A stretch of DNA of 63,043 nucleotides from Lachnospiraceae bacterium (GTDB lineage Bacteria; Bacillota; Clostridia; Lachnospirales; Lachnospiraceae). Both the position numbers and the translations under genes were made by a program. Location: assembly GCA_017624835.1 (NCBI GenBank), contig JAGAMG010000020.1:1-63043 (forward strand). The letters run 5' to 3'. This document shows, piece by piece, positions 44,336 to 53,759 of this stretch. The first letter of the stretch is position 1. Each line of letters opens with the position of its first letter. The notes under the pieces are model-generated. The model saw nothing but the letters and a program-made list of their open reading frames with translations, did no database searches and had not been told where the DNA came from.

Positions 44336-47300
44336 TTAATTATCAATTTCCTTGGTTGCCGACCTCTGTTCCTTCTCCCAGAAAATTCTGTCCGAATGCT
44401 CTGCCTCTTCCTCACATAAAAGATGTAAGCCTGCAATCTGTAACACCGCAGTCTGTGTCTGGAATCCCCTGCGCCATCCATCCTTACAGCTTTTCCATAC
44501 TTCCTTGTCCACACAGCCATAGCAGGAATAAACAATAAAACGCCATTTTTTTGCTGTGATTTTTTTATCAAATTCTATCTTTTGAGAAAGGCTGGTATTT
44601 TGGAAGGCTCCCTTTGCTGCCAAACACCACTCTCCGGCTTCCCCCTGATATTCCAATGTATAATCCCTCAAAAAGCCTTCATGAGCACGGTCTCTTTGTT
44701 CCGGTAAATATAACCAGCCGGATGCTTCCACAGCTTTTTTTAAGGTAATTTCAAGGGTCACCGGAAACTGTTCTCTTTGAATCCTTGCGGACTGATTGGG
44801 ATTTGCTGTAAAGATTTCCTCTTCCCTTTCCACCACTGCATCCTCATCAAAGGTACAGCCTTCTACCAATGTTTCCATCCGAAGTACCGGGAACAGCTTT
44901 TGCTCTATTAAATCTGCTGAAAGCTCTGTTTGCGGACAAAATTCCTCAGAAGCTGCATAGCCCATAATGGCCTGCTTCAATGCATAAGCTGCGGGACGAT
45001 TCTCAAAATCCCCCTCCAAATCCGCTGATACAAAAAGTAATTTACCATTCTCCACCTTAGCTTCAAAAAGCAATCCCAGAGGCAGACTTCTGTTCCAATC
45101 ATCAATAGGACGGACAATGGGCTGAATTCCTTCCATTCCACGCATATCCAGACCACGGGCATTCTCCAAAATATCCTCCCACTGCCAGCCTCCGGCTTTC
45201 TCGGAAGGGAAGTTCTTAAATATGGGATGACTATTTTCCACTGCCAAGCCCAAATTCCTGCTCCAGGTAGGTCCCATCTGACTGTTCCAAAATACCTGCT
45301 TTATGGATAATGCAGGGCATTCATAATTCAAATCCGAAAAATAAGGGGAATAAACTACGTTTTCTCCTGCCCTTAATGCTTCCTTAGCTTCTGACCAGGA
45401 TTTGGTGTATGTAGTCTTACAAGCCGGCATGCTTTCAGAATTCTTAGCGAAAACATGGAAATCCCAATAATTTTTAGAAACTACTTCGACTTCATTACCT
45501 GCATTTATCAATGATAATATCAATCTCAATTGACAATTTTCTTTTATTCCGGAAAAATCAATACAAATATTGCCGGCAGATGTATTTTCTCCATTTTTTA
45601 TCAAAGCAATCGGAATTTCTCCCTGAGCATAGGGCGCATCCCCTGACTTTACATCCTCAATAAGCCAGGATAAAATCATATTCTGCAAATCGGCATTTCC
45701 ATAATGGCTTATTTCCACAGGCAGCTTGGCAGTCTGGGTATTCTTCCATACATAGGATGGACTGCGAAGTAACAGCACTGTCTCCCCACAAAAACTGCGA
45801 AATTCCTCCGGCATTGCATAGCCCTTGTTTTCCCAAAAGGCATCCAAAAAACCGATTAAGGCAGAGCCCTGACCTAAATAATCATGTAAATCAAGAAGCT
45901 CGAAGCCTTTGATTTCAGGAGTTCTGAAATTCGCCTCTAATTCTTCCTTGTATAACCGAAGCTGTCCCCGACCGGAGCAATAGGTAAGTCTGTCATTTAT
46001 ATCCAAAAGCCCACGTTTTCTCGCCTGTTCCCGATAAACCATATAATTACCGGGCTTCATATAACCTGTAAATTTATCTATAATCTTAAAATCAGGATAG
46101 GAACACCACTGTCCTAATTCATGACATATGGTAGGTATTTTCGCTCCTTTCAAAGAGGGACTGTAGTCCTTTCCCCGCCAACCATTGTGATTTCGAATCA
46201 CGCCTCCTAAATAGGGGCCATAGGCAGAGCGATGAAAATACAGGAAATCCGTACCGGTTATCTTGCTTGGTTCCACATCATAAAACCAACCTGATTGGAC
46301 AGTATAAGCTCTTCTGCCCTCATATCCTAATTCCTTATCATACTCCTTGGTTTCCGCTACCCATTCCTTCAATACCTGATACCAGTTTCCACCGGGCTCA
46401 TTGGTGGAGGAAAAGAAAGCAAAGGAGGGATGATGCCCAAACTGTCGGAGAATTCTCCTACTTTCCTCCCGAAGAATTTCCAACATCTCAATTCCTTCCC
46501 GGAAGGTATTCCACATACCGCATTCCACCAACAAATAGACACCCGATTCATCCGCCGCCTCAAATGCTGCCTCCGGCGGACAATAGGAGTGACAACGGAT
46601 TGCATTTAATCCCCATTCCTTTACGATTGCCATTTTTTCAAGCCACCATTTTTTTTCTGTATTTGGGTAACCTGTAAGTGGATATTCTCCGCCAAAATGC
46701 GTACCTCGAAAATATTCCGGATAACCATCCACATAAAAATTGCCATCCTTTATTTCCACTTTTCTGGGATGTTCTTTGGCATATTTTTTATAATTCTTAT
46801 AACGTTCTTCTCTTTCGGAAGCAGTTTCCAGAACAATTTCTCCTACCATACCATTCCAGGTAGCACCTAAAGCATCCGATACCCCATGTCCATCCGGTCT
46901 GTAGGGATATTGCATGGAGTTGTCAACGCATACCTTTAACACATGCCTTCCCTCTTCCAACCTGCCGCAAGGTATCTCATGTGCCGTACAAAGTGAACAA
47001 TCTTCTCCTATATATCTATCATCAATCCAGACAGTAGTACGCCAACGAGTCAGTTCAATTCTAAGGAACCATTCCTCTGACACATCTCGATTCCTCTCGC
47101 TACCATCCTTCCTGTTATTTTCCTCAATAATAAATTCTCTCTCATAATATGCCTTTCCAAGAAAATGTCTTGGAGGCTGTGCCAAAAAGGGAATCAGACA
47201 TTCCTCTTCCTGTGCCTGTTTGTATTCCTCCTGTTCATACCAGAAGTTATCATGTAAAGAACTAATCCAAGGGGTTTCATTGGTAATAGGATTTCCATAT

Positions 47301-47401
47301 CCCTGCCCCTGCAAAATACCCGGAAGCTGAATTACACCACTCTGCATTCCTTCATTTGTCTCTAATTCAATTCTCCATTGACCTTTTAAGTCGATACTCA
47401 T
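44336..47401 (-). CDS. GH2-family glycoside hydrolase
   Basis: 1021 aa, cytoplasmic. A sugar-binding jelly roll at about 1-215 (LPGILQGQGYGNP), then an Ig-like part and a TIM barrel at about 225-480. The acid/base Glu sits in FFSSTNEPGGNWYQ (about 330) and the nucleophile Glu in PTICHELGQWCSYPD (about 424). The C-terminal half has beta domains and may include a discoidin-like module. GH2 members act as beta-galactosidases, glucuronidases or galacturonidases. Here the removal of galactose or uronic acid side groups from rhamnogalacturonan pieces fits. First enzyme gene after the terminator at 47451. Confidence 0.87.
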   Translation of the reverse strand: MSIDLKGQWRIELETNEGMQSGVIQLPGILQGQGYGNPITNETPWISSLHDNFWYEQEEYKQAQEEECLIPFLAQPPRHFLGKAYYEREFIIEENNRKDGSERNRDVSEEWFLRIELTRWRTTVWIDDRYIGEDCSLCTAHEIPCGRLEEGRHVLKVCVDNSMQYPYRPDGHGVSDALGATWNGMVGEIVLETASEREERYKNYKKYAKEHPRKVEIKDGNFYVDGYPEYFRGTHFGGEYPLTGYPNTEKKWWLEKMAIVKEWGLNAIRCHSYCPPEAAFEAADESGVYLLVECGMWNTFREGIEMLEILREESRRILRQFGHHPSFAFFSSTNEPGGNWYQVLKEWVAETKEYDKELGYEGRRAYTVQSGWFYDVEPSKITGTDFLYFHRSAYGPYLGGVIRNHNGWRGKDYSPSLKGAKIPTICHELGQWCSYPDFKIIDKFTGYMKPGNYMVYREQARKRGLLDINDRLTYCSGRGQLRLYKEELEANFRTPEIKGFELLDLHDYLGQGSALIGFLDAFWENKGYAMPEEFRSFCGETVLLLRSPSYVWKNTQTAKLPVEISHYGNADLQNMILSWLIEDVKSGDAPYAQGEIPIALIKNGENTSAGNICIDFSGIKENCQLRLILSLINAGNEVEVVSKNYWDFHVFAKNSESMPACKTTYTKSWSEAKEALRAGENVVYSPYFSDLNYECPALSIKQVFWNSQMGPTWSRNLGLAVENSHPIFKNFPSEKAGGWQWEDILENARGLDMRGMEGIQPIVRPIDDWNRSLPLGLLFEAKVENGKLLFVSADLEGDFENRPAAYALKQAIMGYAASEEFCPQTELSADLIEQKLFPVLRMETLVEGCTFDEDAVVEREEEIFTANPNQSARIQREQFPVTLEITLKKAVEASGWLYLPEQRDRAHEGFLRDYTLEYQGEAGEWCLAAKGAFQNTSLSQKIEFDKKITAKKWRFIVYSCYGCVDKEVWKSCKDGWRRGFQTQTAVLQIAGLHLLCEEEAEHSDRIFWEKEQRSATKEIDN

Positions 47402-47450
47402 ATTTTTTTACCTAATATCCTGTTTTTGCTTATTGAACATAATCATTGCT

Positions 47451-47488
47451 AAAAAAATAACCGGCATCCGTTGCCGGATACCGGTTAC
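47451..47488 (-). terminator. Strong hairpin between importer and enzyme genes
   Basis: Minus-strand stem of 14 positions, GTAACCGGTATCCG / CGGATGCCGGTTAT with G-T pairs, GCAA loop, then TTTTTTT. It lies 40 bp after the binding-protein gene and 50 bp before the GH2 start. Read-through or an internal promoter must supply the enzyme genes. Confidence 0.85.
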
Positions 47489-47528
47489 TTTTCAGTATTC
47501 CATTTACGGAAACTTAATAAAACCAAAC

Positions 47529-49145
47529 TTATTTGTTTGCCTGATACTGTGCGTTAACTTCTTCGATAATCTTATCGTAGCCCTTTGCTCTGATGTTATC
47601 GAAACCAGCCTTTAATTCATCCAGAGAAATCTCTCCACAGATATACTGGCTTCTTAATGCAGTAGCTTCAGTATCTAAGGTAGCACCATCAATACCATAG
47701 GTTTCAGAACCAACCTTGTAGGACAAAGCAGGGTCAACCTCTGCATAAGGCAGAGCTGCTGCGTATGCAGCGTCCTGAGCCATATCACGCTCGGTCTTAA
47801 CTACAGGTACAGTGGTCTCCTCGGTAGAAGGAAGGAAGCAAAGTAACTGATTCAGACCCTTGTAGTTTGCAGCAAGAGTTTCATCCTCTTTATCCAACTT
47901 CACTACGTTACCATCTGCATCGTACTCATAGTTGATACCTTCCAAACCAAACTGAGTGATAACCATCATCTCTCTGTCGTTCAGCTTGTCAAGTAAGGTT
48001 AAAGCAGCTTCAATCTTCTCTTCGCTATCCAAAGTAGTAGCAGACAGAGTAAAGAATCCGTTATAACCAGCGGTAGCTAAGGTATGACCATTTACAGCAC
48101 CATAAAGTACCATGGAAGCAGTTTCGTCAGGATTTACAACGGAAGGAGTCTTGGTTTCTTCTGCAACGAAGTAGTTCCAAATTCTCTTACCGGAGTCCAT
48201 AACGTCGATGTACACACCATTTGCACCGGTCTTACATCCGTTAGACCAAGTATCGGTAGGAATGGAAGGCCAATCCTGAGGCATTAACTCTTCTTCATAA
48301 AGCTTCTTGATGTACTCAATTGCTTCAAAGTACTCATCCTGCATCCATACGGGAACTAACTTACCATCAACCTCTGCCCAACCGTTACCACAGCCAAACC
48401 AAGTCTGGATGATATCGAAAGGACCGGTATAAAGAGTCATTTCCATAGGATACTCGCACAGACCAGCTTCCTTGATTGCAACCAATAACTGGTAAACATC
48501 TTCGGGAGTAGCGTTAGCAGGAAGCTCCTTACCAACCTTCTCTGCCCAGTCCTGACGATAGCAGAGACCATAACGTCCTACTACACGGGTACGAGGAAGT
48601 GCAATCAGCTGACCATTAACAGTCAGGTTAGCAGCAACATCCTTGGACATCTTGGAAAGGTTAGGATACTTAGCTTCATCCCATATGTACTGATTCAAGT
48701 CAACGAATGCACCGTTCTTAGCTGCGGATACAACGTCACCGGTAACAGTACCACCCCAGGACATAATCTGAGGCATGGTCTTAGGGCTAGCCAAAGCCAG
48801 AGAGTTCTTTTCAGCCAAAGCATCGTTTGCAACCCACTGAATATCAATGTTTACACCACAATACTCCTGAATCTGCTTCATAATCTCTTCTGCATGATCA
48901 CCAACATTGTTGTTACCGGCATTTAAGTCGATAACACTCCAGCTGATAGTCTGGGTCTCCTTGGGAGCCTCAGCTGCTGCATCCTTGCTCTCTGCTGCAG
49001 GTGCCTTGCTCTCTGCTGCTGCAGGTGCATTGCTTGCTGCAGGTGCATCTGTCTTTGTTTCGCTACTTCCACAAGCTGCCATACCAAGAATCATGGTAGA
49101 AGCAAGTGCTGTGGCAAGCACTTTTGTCAAAGCGTTCTTCTTCAT
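47529..49145 (-). CDS. Oligosaccharide-binding lipoprotein of the ABC importer
   Basis: 538 aa. Lipoprotein signal with lipobox LGMAAC (Cys about 25), then an Ala/Ser/Pro linker (APAAAESKAPAAESKD) and a type I solute-binding fold of the LplA/YtcQ group. These large binding proteins feed oligosaccharides to permeases of the YtcP/YteP type. GGAGG precedes the ATG at 49145; a longer in-frame start has no ribosome site. It is last in the importer set and is followed by a terminator, which would help it to be made in excess over the permeases. Confidence 0.9.
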   Translation of the reverse strand: MKKNALTKVLATALASTMILGMAACGSSETKTDAPAASNAPAAAESKAPAAESKDAAAEAPKETQTISWSVIDLNAGNNNVGDHAEEIMKQIQEYCGVNIDIQWVANDALAEKNSLALASPKTMPQIMSWGGTVTGDVVSAAKNGAFVDLNQYIWDEAKYPNLSKMSKDVAANLTVNGQLIALPRTRVVGRYGLCYRQDWAEKVGKELPANATPEDVYQLLVAIKEAGLCEYPMEMTLYTGPFDIIQTWFGCGNGWAEVDGKLVPVWMQDEYFEAIEYIKKLYEEELMPQDWPSIPTDTWSNGCKTGANGVYIDVMDSGKRIWNYFVAEETKTPSVVNPDETASMVLYGAVNGHTLATAGYNGFFTLSATTLDSEEKIEAALTLLDKLNDREMMVITQFGLEGINYEYDADGNVVKLDKEDETLAANYKGLNQLLCFLPSTEETTVPVVKTERDMAQDAAYAAALPYAEVDPALSYKVGSETYGIDGATLDTEATALRSQYICGEISLDELKAGFDNIRAKGYDKIIEEVNAQYQANK

Positions 49146-49266
49146 ATTATCCTCCTTTATAAATATGAAATTAAATTTATGATTACCTGCACCCACATTT
49201 GCAGATGCAGGAAAATCAACTACATTAGGTACACATTGTACTACGTTCTTTTCCTAAGGTCAAGTA

Positions 49267-50175
49267 TTAACCCTTAACCGCACCAACCATAACACCCTTG
49301 GTAAAGTATTTCTGAACAAAAGGATATACTAACAGAATCGGCAAGGTTGCAATAACCGTACATGCCATCTTTACTGCCTTGTCAGGAGGGGTTCCTAACA
49401 TATCATAATCTATGGTCGTATCCGAAATAGTTGATGTCAGCAAGATAATGGAACGTAGCTGAATCTGAATAGGATACTTCTCCGGTGTCTGGAGATAAAT
49501 CATGGAACCAAAGTAGTCATTCCAGAATCCAACACCATAAAACAGGGAGATGGAAGCAATTACCGGCTTAGAAAGAGGCAATGCAACCTTGGAAAATATC
49601 TGTAAATCATTTGCCCCATCCATATAGGAAGCTTCATCCAATTCCACCGGTAATCCGGCAAAGAACTTCTTAATAATTATCATGTTAAAGGGACTAATCA
49701 AACCGGGTAAAATCAATGCCCAATAGGTATCCAGCAAGCCATATGCCTGAAAACAAATATAGGAAGGAATCATACCACCGCCAAAAAGCATGGTTACAAT
49801 TACCAGATTCATCAGCCAGTTCTTTCCTCTAAAATGACTCTTGGAAAGAGGATAAGCAAACAACAGAGAGAACAGCATACACATAAAGGTTCCCAAGGCT
49901 GTCAGGAAAATGGAATTTCTCAAACCTCTCAAAATATTTGCCGTCTTAATTGCATATTTATATGCATTGGTGGACCATACTGTAGGAATAATGAAGAATG
50001 CCTTCTCCGTCAACTCCTTTTCTGTTGCAAAGGAGCCTGCAAATACATACAGGAAAGGTAACACAGTACTTAATGCAATGAGACCAAGCACAACATAAAT
50101 GATTACATCTATAATACGATCACCAAGGCTCTTTTTTACTTTTACGCCATTTTTAAATTGCTTTTCTTTTGCCAT
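49267..50175 (-). CDS. Oligosaccharide ABC permease, YtcP type
   Basis: 302 aa with six predicted helices. The EAA loop is ELDEASYMDGANDLQIFSKV (about 182-201), followed by ALPLSKPVIA. The C-terminus FVQKYFTKGVMVGAVKG is characteristic of YtcP/LplC permeases. GGAGG precedes the ATG. It lies 15 bp behind the partner permease. No ATPase gene is in the locus, as usual for this class, which borrows a shared MsmX-type ATPase. Confidence 0.93.
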   Translation of the reverse strand: MAKEKQFKNGVKVKKSLGDRIIDVIIYVVLGLIALSTVLPFLYVFAGSFATEKELTEKAFFIIPTVWSTNAYKYAIKTANILRGLRNSIFLTALGTFMCMLFSLLFAYPLSKSHFRGKNWLMNLVIVTMLFGGGMIPSYICFQAYGLLDTYWALILPGLISPFNMIIIKKFFAGLPVELDEASYMDGANDLQIFSKVALPLSKPVIASISLFYGVGFWNDYFGSMIYLQTPEKYPIQIQLRSIILLTSTISDTTIDYDMLGTPPDKAVKMACTVIATLPILLVYPFVQKYFTKGVMVGAVKG

Positions 50176-50190
50176 GTGTTAACCTCCTTC

Positions 50191-51162
50191 CTAATATAAT
50201 CCGCTCTCGCCAAATAATTTAGCAGCACGGTCGGATAACATTACCATAATCATACCAACGATGGATTTAAACATACCCGCTGCTGATGAGAAGGAATACT
50301 GTCCGCTTCGAATACCCTTTGTATAAATATAGGTATCAAACACTTCTGCTCTGGCAATATTCAAATCGTTTCTCATAAGGAAAATCTGCTCATATCCGGT
50401 ATTTAAAATACCACCCACACGGAGAATCAACATGGTAATAATAGTACCTCTGATGGCGGGCAATGTGATATGCCACATTAATCTCCAACGACCTGCACCA
50501 TCCACTCTTGCAGCCTCATACAATTCCTGATCCACACCGGAAAGTGCTGCCAAGAATACGATGGTTCCATAACCGGTTTCTTTCCAAATACTCTGTCCTA
50601 CAATCAAGCCCCAGAAGGTGGATGATTTCTGTAAGATATCAAATTTTTCACCGGTAACCATACAATATAACTGATTGATAATACCATCGGACATACCGAA
50701 CAACTGATATGTAAGGCTGGCTACGATAACCCAGGATACAAAGTGAGGAATATATACAAAGGTTTGTACCACTCTCTTGTATCCACTATGCTTTACTTCA
50801 TTTAAGAATAAAGAAAGAATAATGGGTGCCGGGAAATACAGTAACAACTGTAATAAGCTGATGCCCAATGTATTGTACAACAGACGACCAAAGTCTGCGG
50901 TTCCAAAGAACTTTGTAAACTGGTCAAAGCCCACCCAGGGACTCGCCCAAATTCCTTTAAAAGGACTATACTCCTTGAAGGCTATTACCAAACCTCCCAT
51001 GGGAACATAACGGAACATAATAAAATAGATGAGTCCGGGAAGCATCATAAAGTACAGCCATTTATGCTGAACCATGTAATCCCAGGTACTCTTGCGCTGC
51101 GGCTTGATAACACTTCCATCAGAAAGTCTCACATAGCCTTTTTTGAGTTTTTCCTTTGCCAT
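50191..51162 (-). CDS. Oligosaccharide ABC permease, YteP/LplB type
   Basis: 323 aa with six helices. Marks: YFMMLPGLIYFIMFRYVPMG near the N-terminus, the EAA loop QELYEAARVDGAGRWRLMWH followed by ITLPAIRG, and the C-terminal ends SAAGMFKSIVG and RAAKLFGESGLY typical of YteP/LplB. I start at the ATG at 51162 behind AAAGGCGG. Two earlier in-frame starts have poorer support. First gene of the importer operon, downstream of a cre site and the regulator gene. Confidence 0.92.
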   Translation of the reverse strand: MAKEKLKKGYVRLSDGSVIKPQRKSTWDYMVQHKWLYFMMLPGLIYFIMFRYVPMGGLVIAFKEYSPFKGIWASPWVGFDQFTKFFGTADFGRLLYNTLGISLLQLLLYFPAPIILSLFLNEVKHSGYKRVVQTFVYIPHFVSWVIVASLTYQLFGMSDGIINQLYCMVTGEKFDILQKSSTFWGLIVGQSIWKETGYGTIVFLAALSGVDQELYEAARVDGAGRWRLMWHITLPAIRGTIITMLILRVGGILNTGYEQIFLMRNDLNIARAEVFDTYIYTKGIRSGQYSFSSAAGMFKSIVGMIMVMLSDRAAKLFGESGLY

Positions 51163-51276
51163 ACTCAACCGCCTTTCCATCATTTAATTAAATTGCACAA
51201 AAGAAATATTTGTTTTCGTCTTTTGTTAATACAATATTACCACCGAAAACTTGATAACGTCTATAATCATTTTATT

Positions 51277-51292
51277 ATGTAAGCGTTTTCAT
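51277..51292 (-). promoter_or_regulatory. Catabolite-responsive element (cre)
   Basis: Minus-strand ATGAAAACGCTTACAT fits the CcpA consensus WTGNAANCGNWNNCAW at every fixed position. It lies 115 bp ahead of the first importer gene, in the 246-bp gap behind the AraC-type regulator. I could not find a convincing -35/-10 pair, as expected when an activator drives the promoter. Confidence 0.75.
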
Positions 51293-51339
51293 TTCTCTTT
51301 TTAGTCAATTTACACAAAACAACATATCTCAAATTAGAC

Positions 51340-51378
51340 AAATAACCCACGAAAACTTTTATTTTTCGTGGGTTATTT
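51340..51378. terminator. Terminator behind the AraC/YesS gene
   Basis: Perfect 16-bp inverted repeat AAATAACCCACGAAAA (51340-51355) / TTTTCGTGGGTTATTT (51363-51378) with a 7-nt loop. T-rich flanks on both sides. It separates the regulator gene from the importer operon. Confidence 0.85.
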
Positions 51379-51429
51379 CTAAAATTATCATAATATTTTT
51401 ACTAAAACTATCTTAATTCTATAAAATGA

Positions 51430-53736
51430 TTATCCGTTTAATTTACGGAACTTACCGGGAGTAATTCCCATACTCTTACTGAAAAACCTGATAAAATTCT
51501 GAGCATTTGTATAATTCAATTCGGCAGCAATATCCGCCACGGACATGGAAGTATTTAACAGCAAACGCTTTGCTTCCTCCAGCTTATACTCTTCCAAATA
51601 ATCACTAAAGGAACGTCCCTTATCCATTTTAAGGATTTTCCAGATATAGGTGGGATGTACCTGCAGGGCATCCGCACATTGACTTAAGGTAATATCACCT
51701 TTACTCTCAGCTATCATTTTTTCGATTTCTTCCAGCATGGAGTAGGATTTCTGATTCAGCAGTTCCCCTCTCACCTCTATTATCGGATCAATCAAATGCA
51801 TCTTAATATAACGTCTTGCTCTGGCAGGTTCAAAAGCGTCCAAAAGCTCACTGTAAAGCTTTCGAATCCCTTGAGGATATAATTCCTCAAGATTTACCTT
51901 AGCCTCCATTGCGGTAAAGAGGATTGCATTGGCAAATTGAATGGTAAATACCATATTCTCATGCCGGTTAACCCCCCCATCCTTCAGGCTGGTACAAAAC
52001 TCATCCGTAGCCTGATAGCATTGACTTTTATCCAATGCCTTAATGCCTGTCTGAACCTCTTTTTCAAATCTGACATCATAATCACCGGTGGCGTGTATGG
52101 TAGTATTGGCAAGATAGAAATTACAATTTGCCATATCTTTATCCTCAGCATCTCCCCATTCCTCGCGAGAAACCATGGGATAAGTTAACGCCTTGATACT
52201 CTCCCTGTATGCTGCCTGTATATGACGTCTGTCAATATGATTGGAGCTTACTCCGCATAACAGACGATAACCTGTAACAGTCTTGGCATATTCCTGCATA
52301 TGTGCATAATATTCCCTGATTTTTTTAAGCAATATATCTTCATCATTTTCTGCAAAAATCGCACAAATGGTACAGGAATTATAAATAGGAGGCATCCATG
52401 TGTATTCCTTGATGAAATCCGGCATTTCCTGAACTAAAGTAAGGCATATTACATCTTCCTTTACATTACTTTGTATTTCTTCATCGCTGAGATCCAAAAC
52501 CAAAACTACCGTAGCAAAATATTTCCAACTGCGAAGCTGGAAATCCTGCACATATTCCTGCCATTCATCCTCCCTGGACACTTCCCCCTTTATCAATCTA
52601 AGCTCAAACATCTCTAAAAGCTTATCTTTACTAAGATTGATTCTCTCCTGAAGAGCCTGCTTATCCCATTGCAGGCTCTTAAAGCTGCCTGCCAGATAAG
52701 CCAATTCATTTCCTACACCTTCTTTACCGGTTCCTTCCGGTACTACATCCTTCAATAACACACTAATGGGACGGTAAATCATATATGCCGCCAAAACAAA
52801 CAAAGCTACCGTCATAGCAATCATGATAAATATCCACAATAAAGGCAAACGGAATCCACCATATTCCATATCCAAATCATGAAATACATAATAATTCCAA
52901 TCTAAAACATTGGATGGTGCACTGGCACCCCGGTATCTTTTCCCATCCGCTTTTACCACTTTTTCCAAAATCCGGTCGCCATCCTGCTCATACAACGCCT
53001 TCAGATGGTTGTCTGTAGCATAAATCACCTGCCCCTGGGAATCTACCACCAACGCCTGATCCCCCACACCTAAATTTTGTGTAATCCAGGATTTCCAACT
53101 GTCCATATTGATATTTACCAGCAGCATTGCATGTGCCTGATATCCGTAGGGCAATCTCAGCACATAATTGATTCCCCCGGTCTCTATTATTGTCCGATAA
53201 TCCTTCTGAACCACATTGGTAATAGGCTCTGTGGTATCATATGCCCAGTAATACTGTTCTCTTTTTTCTTCTAAATCATAAAAATAGGCATCCAACACTT
53301 CCCCATTATTAGCTTCACTAATGGGGAACATACCTTTATTGCTAATAATCCATCCCGTCTTATAATTAATAAAGGTATACTTACTGACACAATTATCCAG
53401 ATAAGAATTTCCTGAAAAAGCATCCTGTGCTTCCATATTGTCCGTGTAATTGGAAAAATCAATGGGATTCTCAATCACAGGCTTTACCGAATCCTCCATA
53501 ACTTTAGCAAGGTAATATCTTCTGATTCCCTGAAATTTCTCATTTACCTGTGTCACTACCTTTCCGGCAGTGTTAGCTGCATCCCTGACTGCCGCCTGCT
53601 CACATCCCTTATGATAATCATAATAGGTATAAGCACCAAATACACACACAAGCACAAGCATAACACCCATCAGGCACAGACAGACCATCTGCTTATAGGA
53701 CAATTGTACCTTTTTCTCTTTTATCTTTTTTAACAT
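51430..53736 (-). CDS. AraC-type sensor regulator, YesS-like
   Basis: 768 aa. TM1 at about 17-38 (MVCLCLMGVMLVLVCVFGAY), an extracellular Cache-like sensor part at about 40-290, and TM2 at about 295-320 (LLWIFIMIAMTVALFVLAAY). A cytoplasmic linker follows, and a two-helix AraC DNA-binding domain lies at about 665-768 (CADALQVHPTYIWKILKMD, and SVADIAAELNYTNAQNFIRF). This is the YesS/YtdP design that senses sugars outside and activates pectin or rhamnogalacturonan genes. It sits between the DUF1961 gene and the importer. The ribosome site is only moderate (GGAAGCGG). Confidence 0.9.
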   Translation of the reverse strand: MLKKIKEKKVQLSYKQMVCLCLMGVMLVLVCVFGAYTYYDYHKGCEQAAVRDAANTAGKVVTQVNEKFQGIRRYYLAKVMEDSVKPVIENPIDFSNYTDNMEAQDAFSGNSYLDNCVSKYTFINYKTGWIISNKGMFPISEANNGEVLDAYFYDLEEKREQYYWAYDTTEPITNVVQKDYRTIIETGGINYVLRLPYGYQAHAMLLVNINMDSWKSWITQNLGVGDQALVVDSQGQVIYATDNHLKALYEQDGDRILEKVVKADGKRYRGASAPSNVLDWNYYVFHDLDMEYGGFRLPLLWIFIMIAMTVALFVLAAYMIYRPISVLLKDVVPEGTGKEGVGNELAYLAGSFKSLQWDKQALQERINLSKDKLLEMFELRLIKGEVSREDEWQEYVQDFQLRSWKYFATVVLVLDLSDEEIQSNVKEDVICLTLVQEMPDFIKEYTWMPPIYNSCTICAIFAENDEDILLKKIREYYAHMQEYAKTVTGYRLLCGVSSNHIDRRHIQAAYRESIKALTYPMVSREEWGDAEDKDMANCNFYLANTTIHATGDYDVRFEKEVQTGIKALDKSQCYQATDEFCTSLKDGGVNRHENMVFTIQFANAILFTAMEAKVNLEELYPQGIRKLYSELLDAFEPARARRYIKMHLIDPIIEVRGELLNQKSYSMLEEIEKMIAESKGDITLSQCADALQVHPTYIWKILKMDKGRSFSDYLEEYKLEEAKRLLLNTSMSVADIAAELNYTNAQNFIRFFSKSMGITPGKFRKLNG

Positions 53737-53759
53737 ATTCCGCTTCCATTATCTATAAA

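Noticed and set aside
49186-49211. Hairpin CCTGCA/TGCAGG between permease and binding-protein genes as terminator
   Set aside because: Only six base pairs and no T-run; at most a processing or stability element.
51215-51266. A small ORF (MIIDVIKFSVVILY) ahead of the rhamnogalacturonan importer as leader peptide
   Set aside because: No ribosome site before its ATG and no visible pairing with the downstream start region.
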